DNA from: Citrus sinensis | Lineage: Eukaryota > Streptophyta > Magnoliopsida > Sapindales > Rutaceae | NCBI RefSeq assembly: GCF_022201045.2 | Contig: NC_068562.1 | Span: forward strand, 13,205,001-13,269,000 | DNA: 64,000 nucleotides | Reading direction: 5' to 3' | In this document: piece by piece, positions 47,286 to 59,344 of the stretch | Position numbering within the stretch: the stretch's first letter is position 1 | Layout of the letters: every line of letters begins with the position of its first letter | Notes under the pieces: generated by a model | What the model was told of the DNA's origin: nothing | Databases searched by the model: none | Seen by the model: the letters and a program-made list of their open reading frames with translations, nothing else | Translations under genes and position numbers: made by a program

Positions 47286-50200
47286 ATGGGAAGGTTTTTA
47301 ATTATATTCAAGTTCTCATTGTGGGTCGCTATAGCTTTTGTTCAAATGCATGGACATAAAAGCTGCTGGGATAGCGAGAGGATGGGTCTGTTGGAAATCA
47401 AGGCCTTCATAAAATCAGTCAGTGATATGCAATATGCAGATGCCATCCTTGTTTCATGGGTTGATAATAGAACCTCTGATTGCTGTAGCTGGGAGAGAAT
47501 CAAGTGCAACGCCACCACAGGTCGGGTGATGGAACTCTCACTCGGTGATGCTATAAGAGTCAACTCTGTTGACGCTTCTGATGGATTTCCAATTATAAAT
47601 ATGTCCTTATTTGTTCCTTTCCAAGAACTGCACGTGCTTGACTTATGGAACAATAGATTTGAAGGTTGGGACGAGAATAAAGGTAAAATCTATGAAAGGT
47701 CATTGCATGCTTTATTTGGATTAAACGCTGATTTAAGTACTGTTGGTGTTTTAAGGATCTTAAGTCTTAAGTGCATTCGTTTCTGTGTACGGTAGAGATT
47801 TGATTTCTTATATATTTTCAGGGGAAATAATCCTTTACTTCCCATATTTTAGCTTAGGTGCCCATTTAGTCTTTATATTTTAAAAAATACTTCCAGAAAC
47901 TTCTATTATTAAATATGTTATAATCTCACTCTTATCTTTTCTTAGCTTTTATAATAATAGCTTTCGAATAAAATTATTGGCATTAATTTTTTTATCTATA
48001 AAAAAATTAATTAGCAAATTAACGAATAATTACTAATTAGTAATTTAAAGCAATGTTTAATACCTTTGCAATAATCTTAATAAACTTTTAAAAATTAAGT
48101 TATCAAATAAATCATAAAAGTAAAATAATAACAAAATATTTAGAGTAATTTTTATTTTATTTTTTAAGGCTAATTTGATTTCACTTTTTTTTTGTTTCAT
48201 TAGTATCTCTAATAATATTATTGTAAGGGTATTATTGTAAAAATAAAGAAAAAGTAAGAGTAGGAATATAATATATTTATTAGTAAGAGTGTCCTGAGGA
48301 ATTTTCTAAAATACAAGAAGTAAGCAAATATTTAACTCAAAATATAGGAATTAAATGACTATTTTGCTCTGTTTGGTACAACTTTTCAACTAGAACTTAT
48401 TTAAATAGATATTTTATAATAGAACTTTTACTTTAAAAAAAATTAGTTGTTTGGTTGTCAATAAGAGTTTTTGTTAAAAATTTATGAAATTACTTTAATA
48501 GACAACTTTTTTAAAGTTATGCATGAAAAGAATAAAATAAAATCGTTAAATAAGTAGAAGATATTTCAACATTTAAAAAAAACTTTTCAACCTCTACTCC
48601 AAAAATCCAAAATTAAAACTTTGGCTAGTAGGGGTAAAATAATTTATTTAATCTTCAAAAGCTCTATTAGAAAAACAATCAAATAACAACAAAAATTATG
48701 ATAAGAACTTATAAGATTAAATAAACACTTATGACCATTAAATAAGTCATGTCAAATAGACATTTTATTCTTTATTCTTATCACGTAGCTATGTACTATC
48801 ACAACGTAAAAAAAAAAAAAGAAAGAAAGATAGGCCCGATGCTCATATCACTGTTGGGTCAAAACCCCCTTTAATTTTGGTTCTAATTGTGAAAGATTTT
48901 CTTTTGCAGCTTCCAACACCCATGGGATTTCGAAACGGTTGAAGATTTTAAATATTGGTTATAATTCCTTCAACGACAGTCTAGTTCCACTTTTGACTTC
49001 ACTAACTTCTTTGACCACTCTACTCCTTCGAGCCAATGGTTTAAAAGAAGGCTTCAAACCTAAGAAAGGTATGTTTTAAGATTTTATTTCTTTGAACATC
49101 AACTATCTTACTCTTTTCTTATAAAAGTTCCAATCTCAATTTCATTTTTCTTTTTTTATTAATTTAGGATTAGCAAATTTGAGAAATTTGGAAGTGTTGG
49201 ATGTAAGTGGTAACGGACTAACTGGCTCTTTAACAATGCAAGGTACCATTACCTTTTATTTACAGCCCTTTCTACTTAGAGACGGAATTTTATACAAAAG
49301 TTGATATTGTCTGCTTTAAGATACTATTGTAACATCTCACAACGTTAAGAAGTGAGTTTCCAGGCTAAGTAGTTTACAAGTCTTGATTTGAGTTGTCCTA
49401 ACTTACCATACACATTTTGGATTGTAAATCCCAAAACATAATTAATTATTTGATGAGTTGTGTGGCCAAAATAGAGAATATCTCCTTGTTGGGTCTAGAT
49501 TGTTATACCAATAAACTTGAACTAAGTTTTGTTAATTATAATAGTCCCCCTTGTAGAGTAATTTAATTTCATATCCTTAAATTATATATTATAATTAAGG
49601 AACATAAACGTTTTCCTTTTATCAATAAAGCTTTACTCTTACTGTCGACGTTCATCCAAAATAATAATAATAATGAAAGAGTGTAGCTATTAGCACCCCT
49701 TCGTTGTCCTAATAAAACCAATCTTCTACTAAAATTACATTTGAAGACCAATTTAAATCTAATTAAACCAATCAATTTTTTTTCCAGGTCTAACTCCTTA
49801 AACCCCATGCAAATTTCTTATATATTGTTTCTGCGAATTGATTCATCATCCATCTTTCTCTCGCTCTCTCTCTCCTCTTTTTTTTTTTTTTTGTATGACC
49901 TCTCATGTATCTAATTCGTTTGTGTAAATCTAAATAATTTCTTTTCAATTCCATTTTCTTTCTTCTGCAAATTAATTCAAATCATAATTTTCAAGTCAAT
50001 GATTTTCATTCATAAATTTATCCATAAAAGAACTTCTCATTAAATGTTGCAAAAAATAAAAATAAAATAGAAGAATATGATTTTAAGAGTGAAAAAGCAA
50101 CTTTAAAAATTAGGAAATAATAATAAATTAGGAGTGTTAATTAAAAGGGTATTTTAGAATTAAAGTAAATATATCTGAAGAGGGGGTGTTAAGAAGATAT

Positions 50201-52788
50201 TTGAGGGGAGCCAATAGTACAGCATAATCTTTTTCGTTGCCTTTCATCTTAATTTATACAAAGTTGATGTCTTGCTACACTAGAAAGATAGTATTACTGT
50301 TCACAGCCGTAATTTAAGAATAACGGCTACTACCGTTTCAATCTAATGGTTTATATCAAAGAGTGCTCTGCAAGGACGGTCATATGACTAGTTATTCATC
50401 TTGATCTGATCTTCATTTCCTTCAGATTGTTCTTGCTCACTTGCTAAGTCACTTAGAATGTGAGTACATATTTTCCAGGTATTAGATCGAACACCTGATT
50501 CATTTCAGGCACATGCATTCAGGCATTAGGTCGAACACCTGATTCATTTCAGCAACGCTTTCTGTCTAACATTTTTTCATTTCCTTTCAGGAATATGTGA
50601 GTTGAAGAACCTCGTTGAGTTGAATCTCAGTGGGAATAAATTCGATGGAAGTCTCCCTCAATGTCTCAGCAACCTGACTTACCTTCGAGTTCTTGATCTC
50701 TCGTCCAACCAGTTAAGTGGGAGTTTGCCAATATCTGTCTTTGCCAATCTCACATCCCTCGAATATCTATCACTATCTGATAACAAATTTCAAGGATCAT
50801 TCTCTTTAAGTGTATTAGCTAACCATTCAAGACTTGAGGTTCTCCAAATTTCAAGATTACAGATTGAAACTGAAAACTTTCCATGGCCACCAAAATTTCA
50901 ATTGAAAGTGCTCAATTTACAGCACTGCAACGTTAGTGGAACCATTCCAAGTTTCCTTCAATATCAGTATGACTTACGATACATTGACCTCTCTCATAAC
51001 AATTTGGCTGGTACAATTCCCACTTGGTTGCTGCAGAATAACACAAAATTAGAAATCCTGTTTTTGTTCAACAATTTCCTGACAGGACGTCTTCACTTGC
51101 CCGACTCAAAACGAGATTTGCTTCATCTGGTTATTTCCAACAACAATTTCATTGGTACGCTTCCGGATAATTTTGGTGTGATCCTTCCGGAATTGGTGTA
51201 TTTAGACATGTCACAAAATAGTTTTGTAGGCAGTATTCCTCCATCTACTGGCTACATGGAAAGGCTCCTGTTTCTGGATTTGTCTTCCAACAACTTTTCA
51301 GGAGAATTACCCAAACAATTTCTCACCGGTTGTGTCTCATTGGAGTTCATGAACCTGTCACATAACCTTTTTGTTGGGCAAATTTTTCCAAAATACATGA
51401 ATTTGACCCAACTGGCGTGGTTATATTTGAGCGACAATCAGTTTACTGGGAGGCTTGAAGAGGGATTGCTGAATGCTCCTTCATTATATATCCTAGATGT
51501 ATCCAACAATATGTTATCTGGTCAACTTCCTCATTGGGCAGGTAACTTCTCAAATTTAGATGTTCTTTTAATGTCGAGAAATTCTTTGGAAGGTGATGTT
51601 TCCGTTCCACTGAGCAATCTTCAAGTTACTAGAATTCTTGACATCTCCGGAAATAAGTTATATGGGCCCCTAGAATTTTCATCTAATCATTCATCACTTC
51701 GGCACCTTTTTCTACATAACAACTCTCTCAATGGTACAATTCCAAATGCATTGTTACAGAGCTCCCAATTGACGACACTCGATTTAAGGGACAATGAATT
51801 CTCAGGAAATATTCCGCATTTGATCAATGAGGATTCGAATTTACGTGCTCTTCTTTTGAGAGGGAACAATCTGCAAGGTAATATTCCTGAGCCACTGTGT
51901 CATTTAAGGAAACTATCTATTGTCGATATTTCCTGTAATAATCTCAATGGGTCAATACCTTCATGCTTTACCAACATTTCGCTGTGGATGGAAGAGGGTG
52001 ATTCCTTTAATGGATTTGTAATTTGGCATGGAATCCTTGTACCATTTCCTTCAATGGGTAATTATTATAATTCTATTCTTAGCTTGATGCTGCCGGGAGA
52101 AGATTATCGAGAATCAAGTGAACGAGTAGAAATAAAATTCATGGCCAAGAATAGATATGAATCTTACAAAGGAGATGTTCTCAATTACATGACGGGTCTG
52201 GATTTGTCAAGCAATGAATTAACCGGAGACATCCCTTCAGAAATCGGACTCCTTCAAGAGCTGCATGCGTTGAATCTGTCACATAATCATTTTTCAGGAT
52301 CTATACCGAGGAATTTTTCTAATTTGAAGATGATAGAGAGCATGGACCTCTCTTACAATGAATTAAGTGGCCGAATTCCTCTTGAATTGTCTGAGCTAAA
52401 CTATTTAGCAATTTTTAATGTGTCATACAACGATTTGTTAGGGCCAGTTCCTAATTCAAGGCAGTTTGCGAACTTTGATGAAAACAATTACAGAGGAAAT
52501 CCACTTCTCTGTGGTCCACCAGTCCTGAAGAATTGCAGCAGTGACCTACCACCACCACTACCAACGACACCAGCAGAAGAAGATGAATCTGCAATTGATA
52601 AGGTGGCATTCAATTGGAGTTTTGCTGCATCGTATGTGGCAGTGATATTGGGGTTGATGGCAATCCTTTTGTTGAACTCTTATTGGCGTAGGCAATGGTT
52701 TCTTTTAGTTGATGCATGCATAGATTCATCGTGTTTCTATTTTCTGTACAAACTTGCATTCTACCGGCGCCGACTTGGGCAATCATAG
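47286..52788 (+). CDS. RLP-D: LRR receptor-like protein, 4 exons, about 942 aa
   Basis: Intact RLP on the opposite strand from the main cluster. Exons are 47286-47682, 48910-49068, 49168-49242 and 50591-52788, with GT..AG borders and phase-1 introns, 943 codons in all. Exon 1 starts MGRFLIIFKFSLWVAIAFVQ, a signal peptide, and has the N-cap SDCCSWERIKCNATTG. Exon 2 carries the next LRRs. It has only one single-LRR exon against five in RLP-B. The last exon adds the remaining LRRs, the island ending KNRYES, the C-cap NPLLCGPP, a Pro-rich and acidic stretch (PPPLPTTPAEEDES), a membrane helix near residues 884-906 and a tail of about 36 residues ending RRRLGQS. Two introns exceed 1 kb and contain AT-rich repeats. 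No kinase; a partner kinase is expected from family knowledge. Confidence 0.87.
50476..50551 (+). repeat. 44-bp-period direct duplication before the last RLP-D exon
   Basis: Two copies of a word with tcgaacacctgattcatttcag end at 50507 and 50551. Each ends in a splice-acceptor-like atttcag, 83 and 39 bp before the acceptor used in the model (50589-50590). Confidence 0.65.
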
Positions 52789-52959
52789 GCCGGGCTGTAC
52801 TAATCTTTTAAACTCTAATTGGCCCAGGCAATGGTTCTGTTATTACCAATGAATAATTTCAGTTGGTTGGCCTCTTGGAATGAAAGCAATAGAAGCCATG
52901 CGTTTTCAGAGGGAGGGTAAGAGGAGGGGAAAAGTGAAGATACTATATTATATATATAG

Positions 52960-53270
52960 TAGTTCTCTCACGCGGACATCCACAACTTAAAAAATATGCG
53001 GACACTCACGTTTCGACCGTTGGATCCTATCAACGGCTGAATTAAGTCGTGAAGTAAAGGCGTCAAGGCGACTCCTGACATTTTCTGTGTGTGGGCCCGT
53101 CTTCAAAACTTTGGAAAGAAAATTATTTCTTTTATTTAATGGGGACCACGTGAATATAAAAACAGTATACAAGTTTTAAGTTTCTCTCTCTTCTTCCAAC
53201 TCCATCTTCCCACACCCAAGAAGCCAAGTCGTTGGATCATCTTCATCATCAACGGCAACGTGGCCGGAGA
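52960..53270 (+). repeat. left arm of a long inverted repeat (Mutator-like terminus?)
   Basis: agttctctcacgcgg, then cactcacgtttc, gttggatcctatcaacgg, ggcccgtcttcaaaacttt, aagaagccaa and aacgtggccggag all recur in inverse order and orientation at 62634-62943. Arms of about 310 bp at some 75-80 % identity by eye indicate a long-TIR transposon. The flanking target is a TA-rich tract, so the duplication length cannot be fixed. Confidence 0.7.
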
Positions 53271-53477
53271 TGACGTGTCCAACATGTTACTCTTCTAATT
53301 TTCCTCAGCTGTGGCTTAAATGCCTCATTTTGCTCTTCTTTCACGAACTTTCAAGTTTCTTAGGAATGTCCTGGCCCGTGTTTTTTCTTCTTCAATTTCC
53401 GCTATTTTTGTTTTTTTTTTTGTGGAGAAAATCTTCAGTTAGAGACTGGGCGGAGACAACATATTGATTCACTGTGG

Positions 53478-54439
53478 TAGGGATGTCAATGGGGCAGATA
53501 TGGGTTGGATCTACTCTGCTCCAGATCCAAATCCATAATAAAAATCAAGATCCGTATCTGCTCCAGATTCGTTATGAATCCATATTTTTCGCTCCATATC
53601 CAGATCTAAAAAAGAAATAAATATCTATATCCGCTCCAAATCTGAAAAAAAATTAAAATCCAAATCTGCTCTAGATCCGTCATGAATTCTAAAATTCCGT
53701 AATAAAAAAGTAATAATTTTTTAGATTGAAAATTGAAGGCTAAAATGTATTGATAACAAATAAATTATATAATTTTTCTCAAAAATATAATAAATATTGT
53801 AGCTTATACTTCTATACCAAAACAACAAATAAGAAATATAATAAAATATCATTCAGAAGTAATTGCAGGAGTAAGATCAATCTAATATTCTATTGTCTCC
53901 TTCATCATTCTAATATCCACGATACACCTACCATCATCCCTACAACATTACATAATGACATATAAATTAAATATGATTTATATTCAGTCCTTTATTATTT
54001 TTATTATGACCATATTCCTTAAAAATTATTTGGCCAATATGATAAAATAAATTACCAGGTTATATTACTTGGATTGCAATTTGAATATTGCATGTACATG
54101 CTTTGAGGTTGGCTGACCTTTAAATTTACAAAACTAACCTTTAAGTTTTAAGAGTTTAAATACATGGTAAATACTACTAATATGCTATGAATAAAGTTTA
54201 TTATCATTATCATTCCACAATTATTAAGAAACTTTTAAAATTAAATAAAATTAAAAGATGAGTGGATATGGATATGGATTTAGATATTAAGATAGATCCA
54301 TATCTGCTCCAGATCCGTCTTAGATCCGCACATCGATATCCAAATCCGATCCAAATCCATTTTAAACCGATCCAAATCCGATCCGATTGGATTTGGATCA
54401 CATGGATCTTGGATCAAATCCAATCCATTGCCATCCCTA
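53478..54439. mobile_element. hAT-like non-autonomous element with GATCC-type arrays
   Basis: Termini tagggatgtcaatggggc and the inverse-type attgccatcccta. A perfect 8-bp target duplication, cactgtgg, lies at 53470-53477 and 54440-54447. Both ends are dense in agatccaaatcc, gatccgtatctgctcc and related words, a subterminal array. The middle is AT-rich without transposase. Confidence 0.85.
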
Positions 54440-55739
54440 CACTGTGGCTTATTCAACGGTAATATAAAAAATTTTTAAAAGTAATAAAATATAAATTTAA
54501 AAAATTTATAATACTTCAGCATATGTTTACAATTGTTTTTTATGAGTTTTCATACATTGATACATTGCATTACAACTTTATTATCAATGTTATTAAATAA
54601 GTCTTTTTCTATGTAAACAACCAAAATAAAAAGATGTTTAAGGATTTTTTATGTGGGCTGGACTACCCGTGGAATTAGAAAATATAAGATTAATAAAAAA
54701 TTTATTAATGAGTTTGTGGGCCGTCTAAAAATTAAATTAATGTTAATATTTATGAGTTTGATTTTAATTTACAAAGCCGGGTCTGCCTACAGTGCAACAG
54801 TTACACAGTACCCCACCTTGTGTCTTTTTTTAACTCAGCCAATGGATCAACGGCTAAAGTGTTCAACGGCCAGGATGTGTTCAATTGGTTATTAACACTT
54901 AAGTCCCTACTGTTTATTACAAAATCATAAAAGCTAAAATTTTTTAAATATTCACTTACATAATTTCTGTTGTTTTAAATTTTTTAAAATTTGATCCATT
55001 GACTTAATTTGATCATAAAAATGATTGATGGTGTAAATATAATAATGTAATATCACATAAAATTTTTAAACACATGAAAATTTGATAAATGTAAATAATA
55101 TTTTTTGTTATATAATATATATTTAATGTAAAATAAATAAATTGAATATGTTTTAAGAACATAGGTTATTAACTTTGATACTTTAGAAAATTATAAAATA
55201 AAAAAGGTGAAATTTCAAAATAAGAAACATGTAAAAAGTCTTAGGTTGTAAAATTTTATTATTTTAATATTACAAAACTTTACTTTTTTATTACATGTTT
55301 GTTTTTAGCATTAGTTGACATGTTAGTTTATTTATACATACAATGTGTTAATTTACCTATAAAATATCAATATATATAGCCCAACAAAGTTATAGAAAGA
55401 TAAATAAAGAATAATATAAAAGGAAGTCAATTTATTTTTTAAAGAATATTTCAAAAGCATTTGAGCTTCGTGTTTCTTGAGAATTATCATTTTTTAAAGA
55501 TATTTGAGCTTGTGAATCTTGCTGTAATGATAATTTATTATTTATTCTTGATTAAAAACAATTGAATAGTAAATTTATTGATTTTCAAATGCTCTTTTAA
55601 ATATAGGGTAGTTACTTAATTTTTATTGTATTAGCCTAAACTTTGTGATGATAGCTAATCAACCATTGCAAAAGTTCTACCACGATTATCTTTACTTTCT
55701 CTATATCCCTCTAGACCACCATCACTCAAAAAGTTAAAG

Positions 55740-55910
55740 GTCTGTTTGGCACACTATAATATATTATATTGTATTATATTATGTAATGCACATGTATTAT
55801 ATTATATTATATTACATTAGCAGTATATTATAATAATTATTATAAAATTATACAACGTTTGGTAATTGGTATTATCCTGCATTAATTTTTTACTAATATT
55901 AAACTAAAAT
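55740..55910 (+). repeat. AT-rich repeat family, copy 1
   Basis: Starts ggtctgtttggcacactata, continues with tattatattgtattata and ends with caacgtttggtaattgg. The same order of words is found at 63540-63690. Confidence 0.55.
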
Positions 55911-56144
55911 TATTTAAAATTATTATTAATTATATTAAATTATTATTTTCATATTAATTATTTTTAAATAAATATAATATGATATAATAAAATAATATTA
56001 TAGTATAATTTATTTTTATATTTTTATCTATTATAATAAAAAATAAAAAATAATTAAAATATATTTAATGCTTAATTAAGGCAAAATAATAATAATGATA
56101 GTGGTATTACTTAAAAGTCAAAACAAAAAAAATTATCAAGTTTA

Positions 56145-56173
56145 ATGATGATGATGACGACGACGACGACGAC
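56145..56173. repeat. GAT/GAC microsatellite
   Basis: About four gat units followed by six gac units. Confidence 0.75.
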
Positions 56174-56489
56174 ATTAATATTTATATAATAATTAGAATA
56201 ATAAGATTAATAAAATTTATTAATATTAATAAAATAATATTAACAATAATTAATAATAAATTTAATATATTTTAATAATAGTGACAATAATAAAATCAAT
56301 AAATAATAATAATAATAACAACTAATTAAAGCAATCATAACAATTAAAATAATAAATTTTAATATTAATAATATTAATATAATAATAATGACATTAATAA
56401 ATAATAATAATAATAACAGTTAAAATGTTTTTCAAAAGTCATTTTATGATTTTATCCAGAGAAAAAGACCTATATATAAAAATTTGTAA

Positions 56490-56869
56490 GAGCATCTCCA
56501 AAAGACTATAAATTTTACTCTTCAAATATTTATTTGCTTACCTATGTGGCAAATAGATGAGTGAAAAAAGATATTATTCTCCAAAAAACTCTTCAAATAG
56601 AAATGAGTTAATATTATTTTAATTTAATAACTATTTTTTTAAAGAAAAAGTCAATAGTAATTAAAGCACCTTTCTCTTTTTCTTCAACAAAAAGTAATAA
56701 AATATAAATTGAAGAGGAAGAAAGTAACTCTTCAAATTTGAAGAGAGAGAATCATTTCTTATTTGAAGAATCTTAATTAGAGTGTCTTTTGGAGCCTTAA
56801 ATGTTGATGTGACTCTTCAAATAAGTAATAAAATCTATTACTTATTTGAAGAGTCTTTTGGTGATGCTC
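56490..56869. mobile_element. Tourist-like MITE, 380 bp
   Basis: Inverted termini gagcatctccaaaagact and the inverse agtcttttggtgatgctc, with the 3-bp target duplication TAA at 56487-56489 and 56870-56872. TAA and this terminus fit PIF/Harbinger (Tourist) MITEs. It lies inside the 2.2-kb element. Confidence 0.8.
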
Positions 56870-57489
56870 TAACTTATAGTATTTATTCAGTTTTCTTATA
56901 AAATATAGGATAGTGTAGTGTGATTTTTGGAAAAAGACAAAATTCAGTGGTACCGTGCAACTGTTGCACGATAGGCGGACCCAAGAAGCCCATCTCTTTT
57001 GATTTGAATTTAAAAATTTGGAGTGTGGGAATTTAAGTGTAATTATGTATTGCGGGTTTGACTATAAACTAGTGGGGGCTTCAAAAAAATTTATTGAAAA
57101 TTTTAGGAAAACTAAATTAATTATTAAAGGATTTCTTTTCCCAGTTGAATCTGCCCCTGATTAGAGATACCTTTAAGCTTGATTATTTAGATGGGTCGTT
57201 AAGTTTTATTTATTTTTATTGGGTAACGTACCGAAGTGTTTTTTCCTTCTTTTGCTTCATCTTCTTCGATTGGAAGGAGATAATTTTGATGATGGAAAGA
57301 TGGAGAAGCAAAAATGGTGATGATGATGACTGTATATTGATCTTTATAAAGGTTAGTTTTGGAAAAAAAAAAGAGGAAAGGAATTAAAAAAATCTACATT
57401 CAATTTTCATCTGTGCGTGAGTGAGAGTACCGCCAAATCTCGTTGGGTCTTGGGTGTGGGGAGATGGAAATAGGAGAAGAGAAAAAAAA

Positions 57490-57626
57490 ATAATAATATA
57501 GTATGTTGTATTTTTATATTGAGTAGTTTTTAGTTGAATCCTTATTACTTGTAAAAAGAAAAAATAAAAAATAGAGACCAGAAGTTTGTAAAATGGATCA
57601 ATTAATGAAGAATTAAAAGTCATCTT
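57490..57626 (+). repeat. left arm of the inverted repeat that hosts the LINE
   Basis: aatatagtatgttgtatttt, gtttttagttgaatcc and tgtaaaatggatcaattaa recur inverted at 62495-62625. Without the LINE the two arms would form a foldback of about 500 bp. Confidence 0.6.
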
Positions 57627-57891
57627 AAGATGACATTGCACTGGGGTAGAATTTGGGTCTTCCTTCGAAAAGCTCTCTCTCCTTTAGAGAGGCTTGAATG
57701 GAAGTATTGAGGGGTCGTAAGGACTCATGTGGTCACTCCCTTTGAGTGGAAGGTAATCCAAAACAGTCAGCTTTTGGGATTGGTGAGCTGGTTGAGAAAG
57801 CTTCGAAAGCAATAGTTAGTGTAGAGCGTTGGGGCACGATTTAAAGCTAGCGAGCCGAAATAACTTACTCCATGTCCAAGCATTAACTACC

Positions 57892-59344
57892 ATGGATACT
57901 GAAGAGCTAATTCGCAAGTGTCAAGCAATAACTATCAGAGAGGAAGACAAAGCCAAAATAACGCTGGAGGTGAATTTGGAAAAAAAGAAAGAACAAATGA
58001 TGGCAGGATGCTTAGTGGGCAAAGTACTTCTCACAAAGGGAGTAAATAAAGAGGGTCTTAAGGCTGCGTTACAGCAGGTGTGGAGGACTTTCAAAGAAGT
58101 CAAGATCGAAAGCATGGGAAACAACATCTTCATGTTCAAATTTGCTGAAGAAGCAGACAAAAAAAGAATGCTAAAAGGGGGACCATGGCACTTCGACAGG
58201 GCCTTGACTGTGCTCGCTGAGCCAAGGGGGATTGGGGAAGTCGCAAAACAATCTTTTACTCATACATCCTTTTGGGTGCAGATTCGTAATGTCTCACTGG
58301 CGTGTATGGATAAAGATTTTCTCCGGGACTTGGGCGGGAAGATTGGATCAGTAGAGGAGGTTCAAACGAATGATAATGGAGATTGTATTGGAGAATTTGC
58401 CAGAATAAGAGTCTCAATTAATATAACATAGCCGCTAGAGAAGATTCTATTTCTAAAGCAAGAAGGTGAAACTGATATCCCAATTCCGGTGGTTTATGAA
58501 CACTTGCCGGATTTTTGTTATTGCTGTGGAATTATTGGACATCAATACAAAGAGTGTGGCAAGTACCAAGACCACCCAAGAGAAGATCTACCATATGGGA
58601 GTTGGATGAAAGCGATTACGGTAGGGGGTTTTACAAAGAGGAATCAGAACAAGGAAAGGTGGAACTATGGGGCTGGTAAATCGGATGAAAAATCAGCAAG
58701 CTCAGGAAATCACAGCTTCCCGCAACAGCAAGGGCAAAACCAAGAAAACCCGATAGGGGCAAACGGGTCGATACCAAGTGAGAAGGAAATGGGGCAAACC
58801 ATGGAGCATGCCAAGAAGGATGTGGTAGGAGGAGTAGCTGAGCAACAATTAATGCGAGAAGTGATACAGTCAGCGGAAAAAAAGCAAAATGACGGCAACA
58901 AGCAAGCTGGGGAAACTGGCAATGCAACAGCCCCAAGGAAAATGGGCACACAAGCGGGAAATGGCATTCCAAAAGAGAGGGAAAAATGCAAATAAGTCAT
59001 GAAGAGGAAGCTGAAATAAACGATGGGCCGGAAATATCTCAACTACAGCCCAATAAGAGGAAGTGGAAGAAATTAACTAGAGATCTAAGCGAGGGGGGGG
59101 GGGGGAAATGGAGTTACGAGCTCGGAAAAGGCTAAAGGTAAAAAAATTCGGGCAGAGCCCAAGGAAAAAAACAAAGCTCTCTAGCCCCAATAAGCTCGAG
59201 ACAAACAATCTGGTGCATGTCTCTCCAACAACAAGACTTCAGCTGGGTTGGGAACCGTTGGTACTGGAAAAAGTGGTAGTCATGGAAGCAAACAATTTGG
59301 AGATATCGGCGGAGGCTGGTGGCCAGTCCCGCCGGAAGCTATGA
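57892..59344 (+). pseudogene. LINE ORF1 (RNA-binding, DUF4283 plus zinc knuckle), broken
   Basis: Starts MDTEELIRKCQAITI. The DUF4283-like part contains KVLLTKGVNKEGLKAALQQVW and MLKGGPWHFDRALTVLAEP. A TAG (58429-58431) interrupts INIT/PLEKILF, after which the frame goes on through the CCHC knuckle CYCCGIIGHQYKEC (C-x2-C-x4-H-x4-C). A frameshift near the A-run at 58981 and another at the G-run 59092-59105 separate the charged tail (KRLKVKKFG, ending [11 protein letters not shown]). The ORF1 stop TGA overlaps the ORF2 start ATG at 59341 (atga), the normal arrangement in these plant LINEs. In an active element this protein would coat the LINE RNA. Confidence 0.8.

Larger units (their letters stand above)
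54779..56985. mobile_element. 2.2-kb inverted-repeat element with palindromic termini
   Basis: The left end gggtctgcctacagtgcaac is matched by the reverse complement of the right end, gggtccgcctatcgtgcaac, continuing through agttrcacrgtacc. Each end contains the near-palindrome gtgcaactgttgcac. The interior is very AT-rich, without a transposase frame, and contains a Tourist-like MITE. Exact borders are uncertain by some tens of bases. Confidence 0.6.

Noticed and set aside
47265-47288. Upstream TTG start for RLP-D
   Set aside because: It is not an ATG. The ATG at 47286 begins directly at a normal signal peptide.
47835-48370. Possible MITE in RLP-D intron 1
   Set aside because: Matching words such as tagtc..ttatatttt occur on both sides but in a different order, so inverted ends could not be confirmed.
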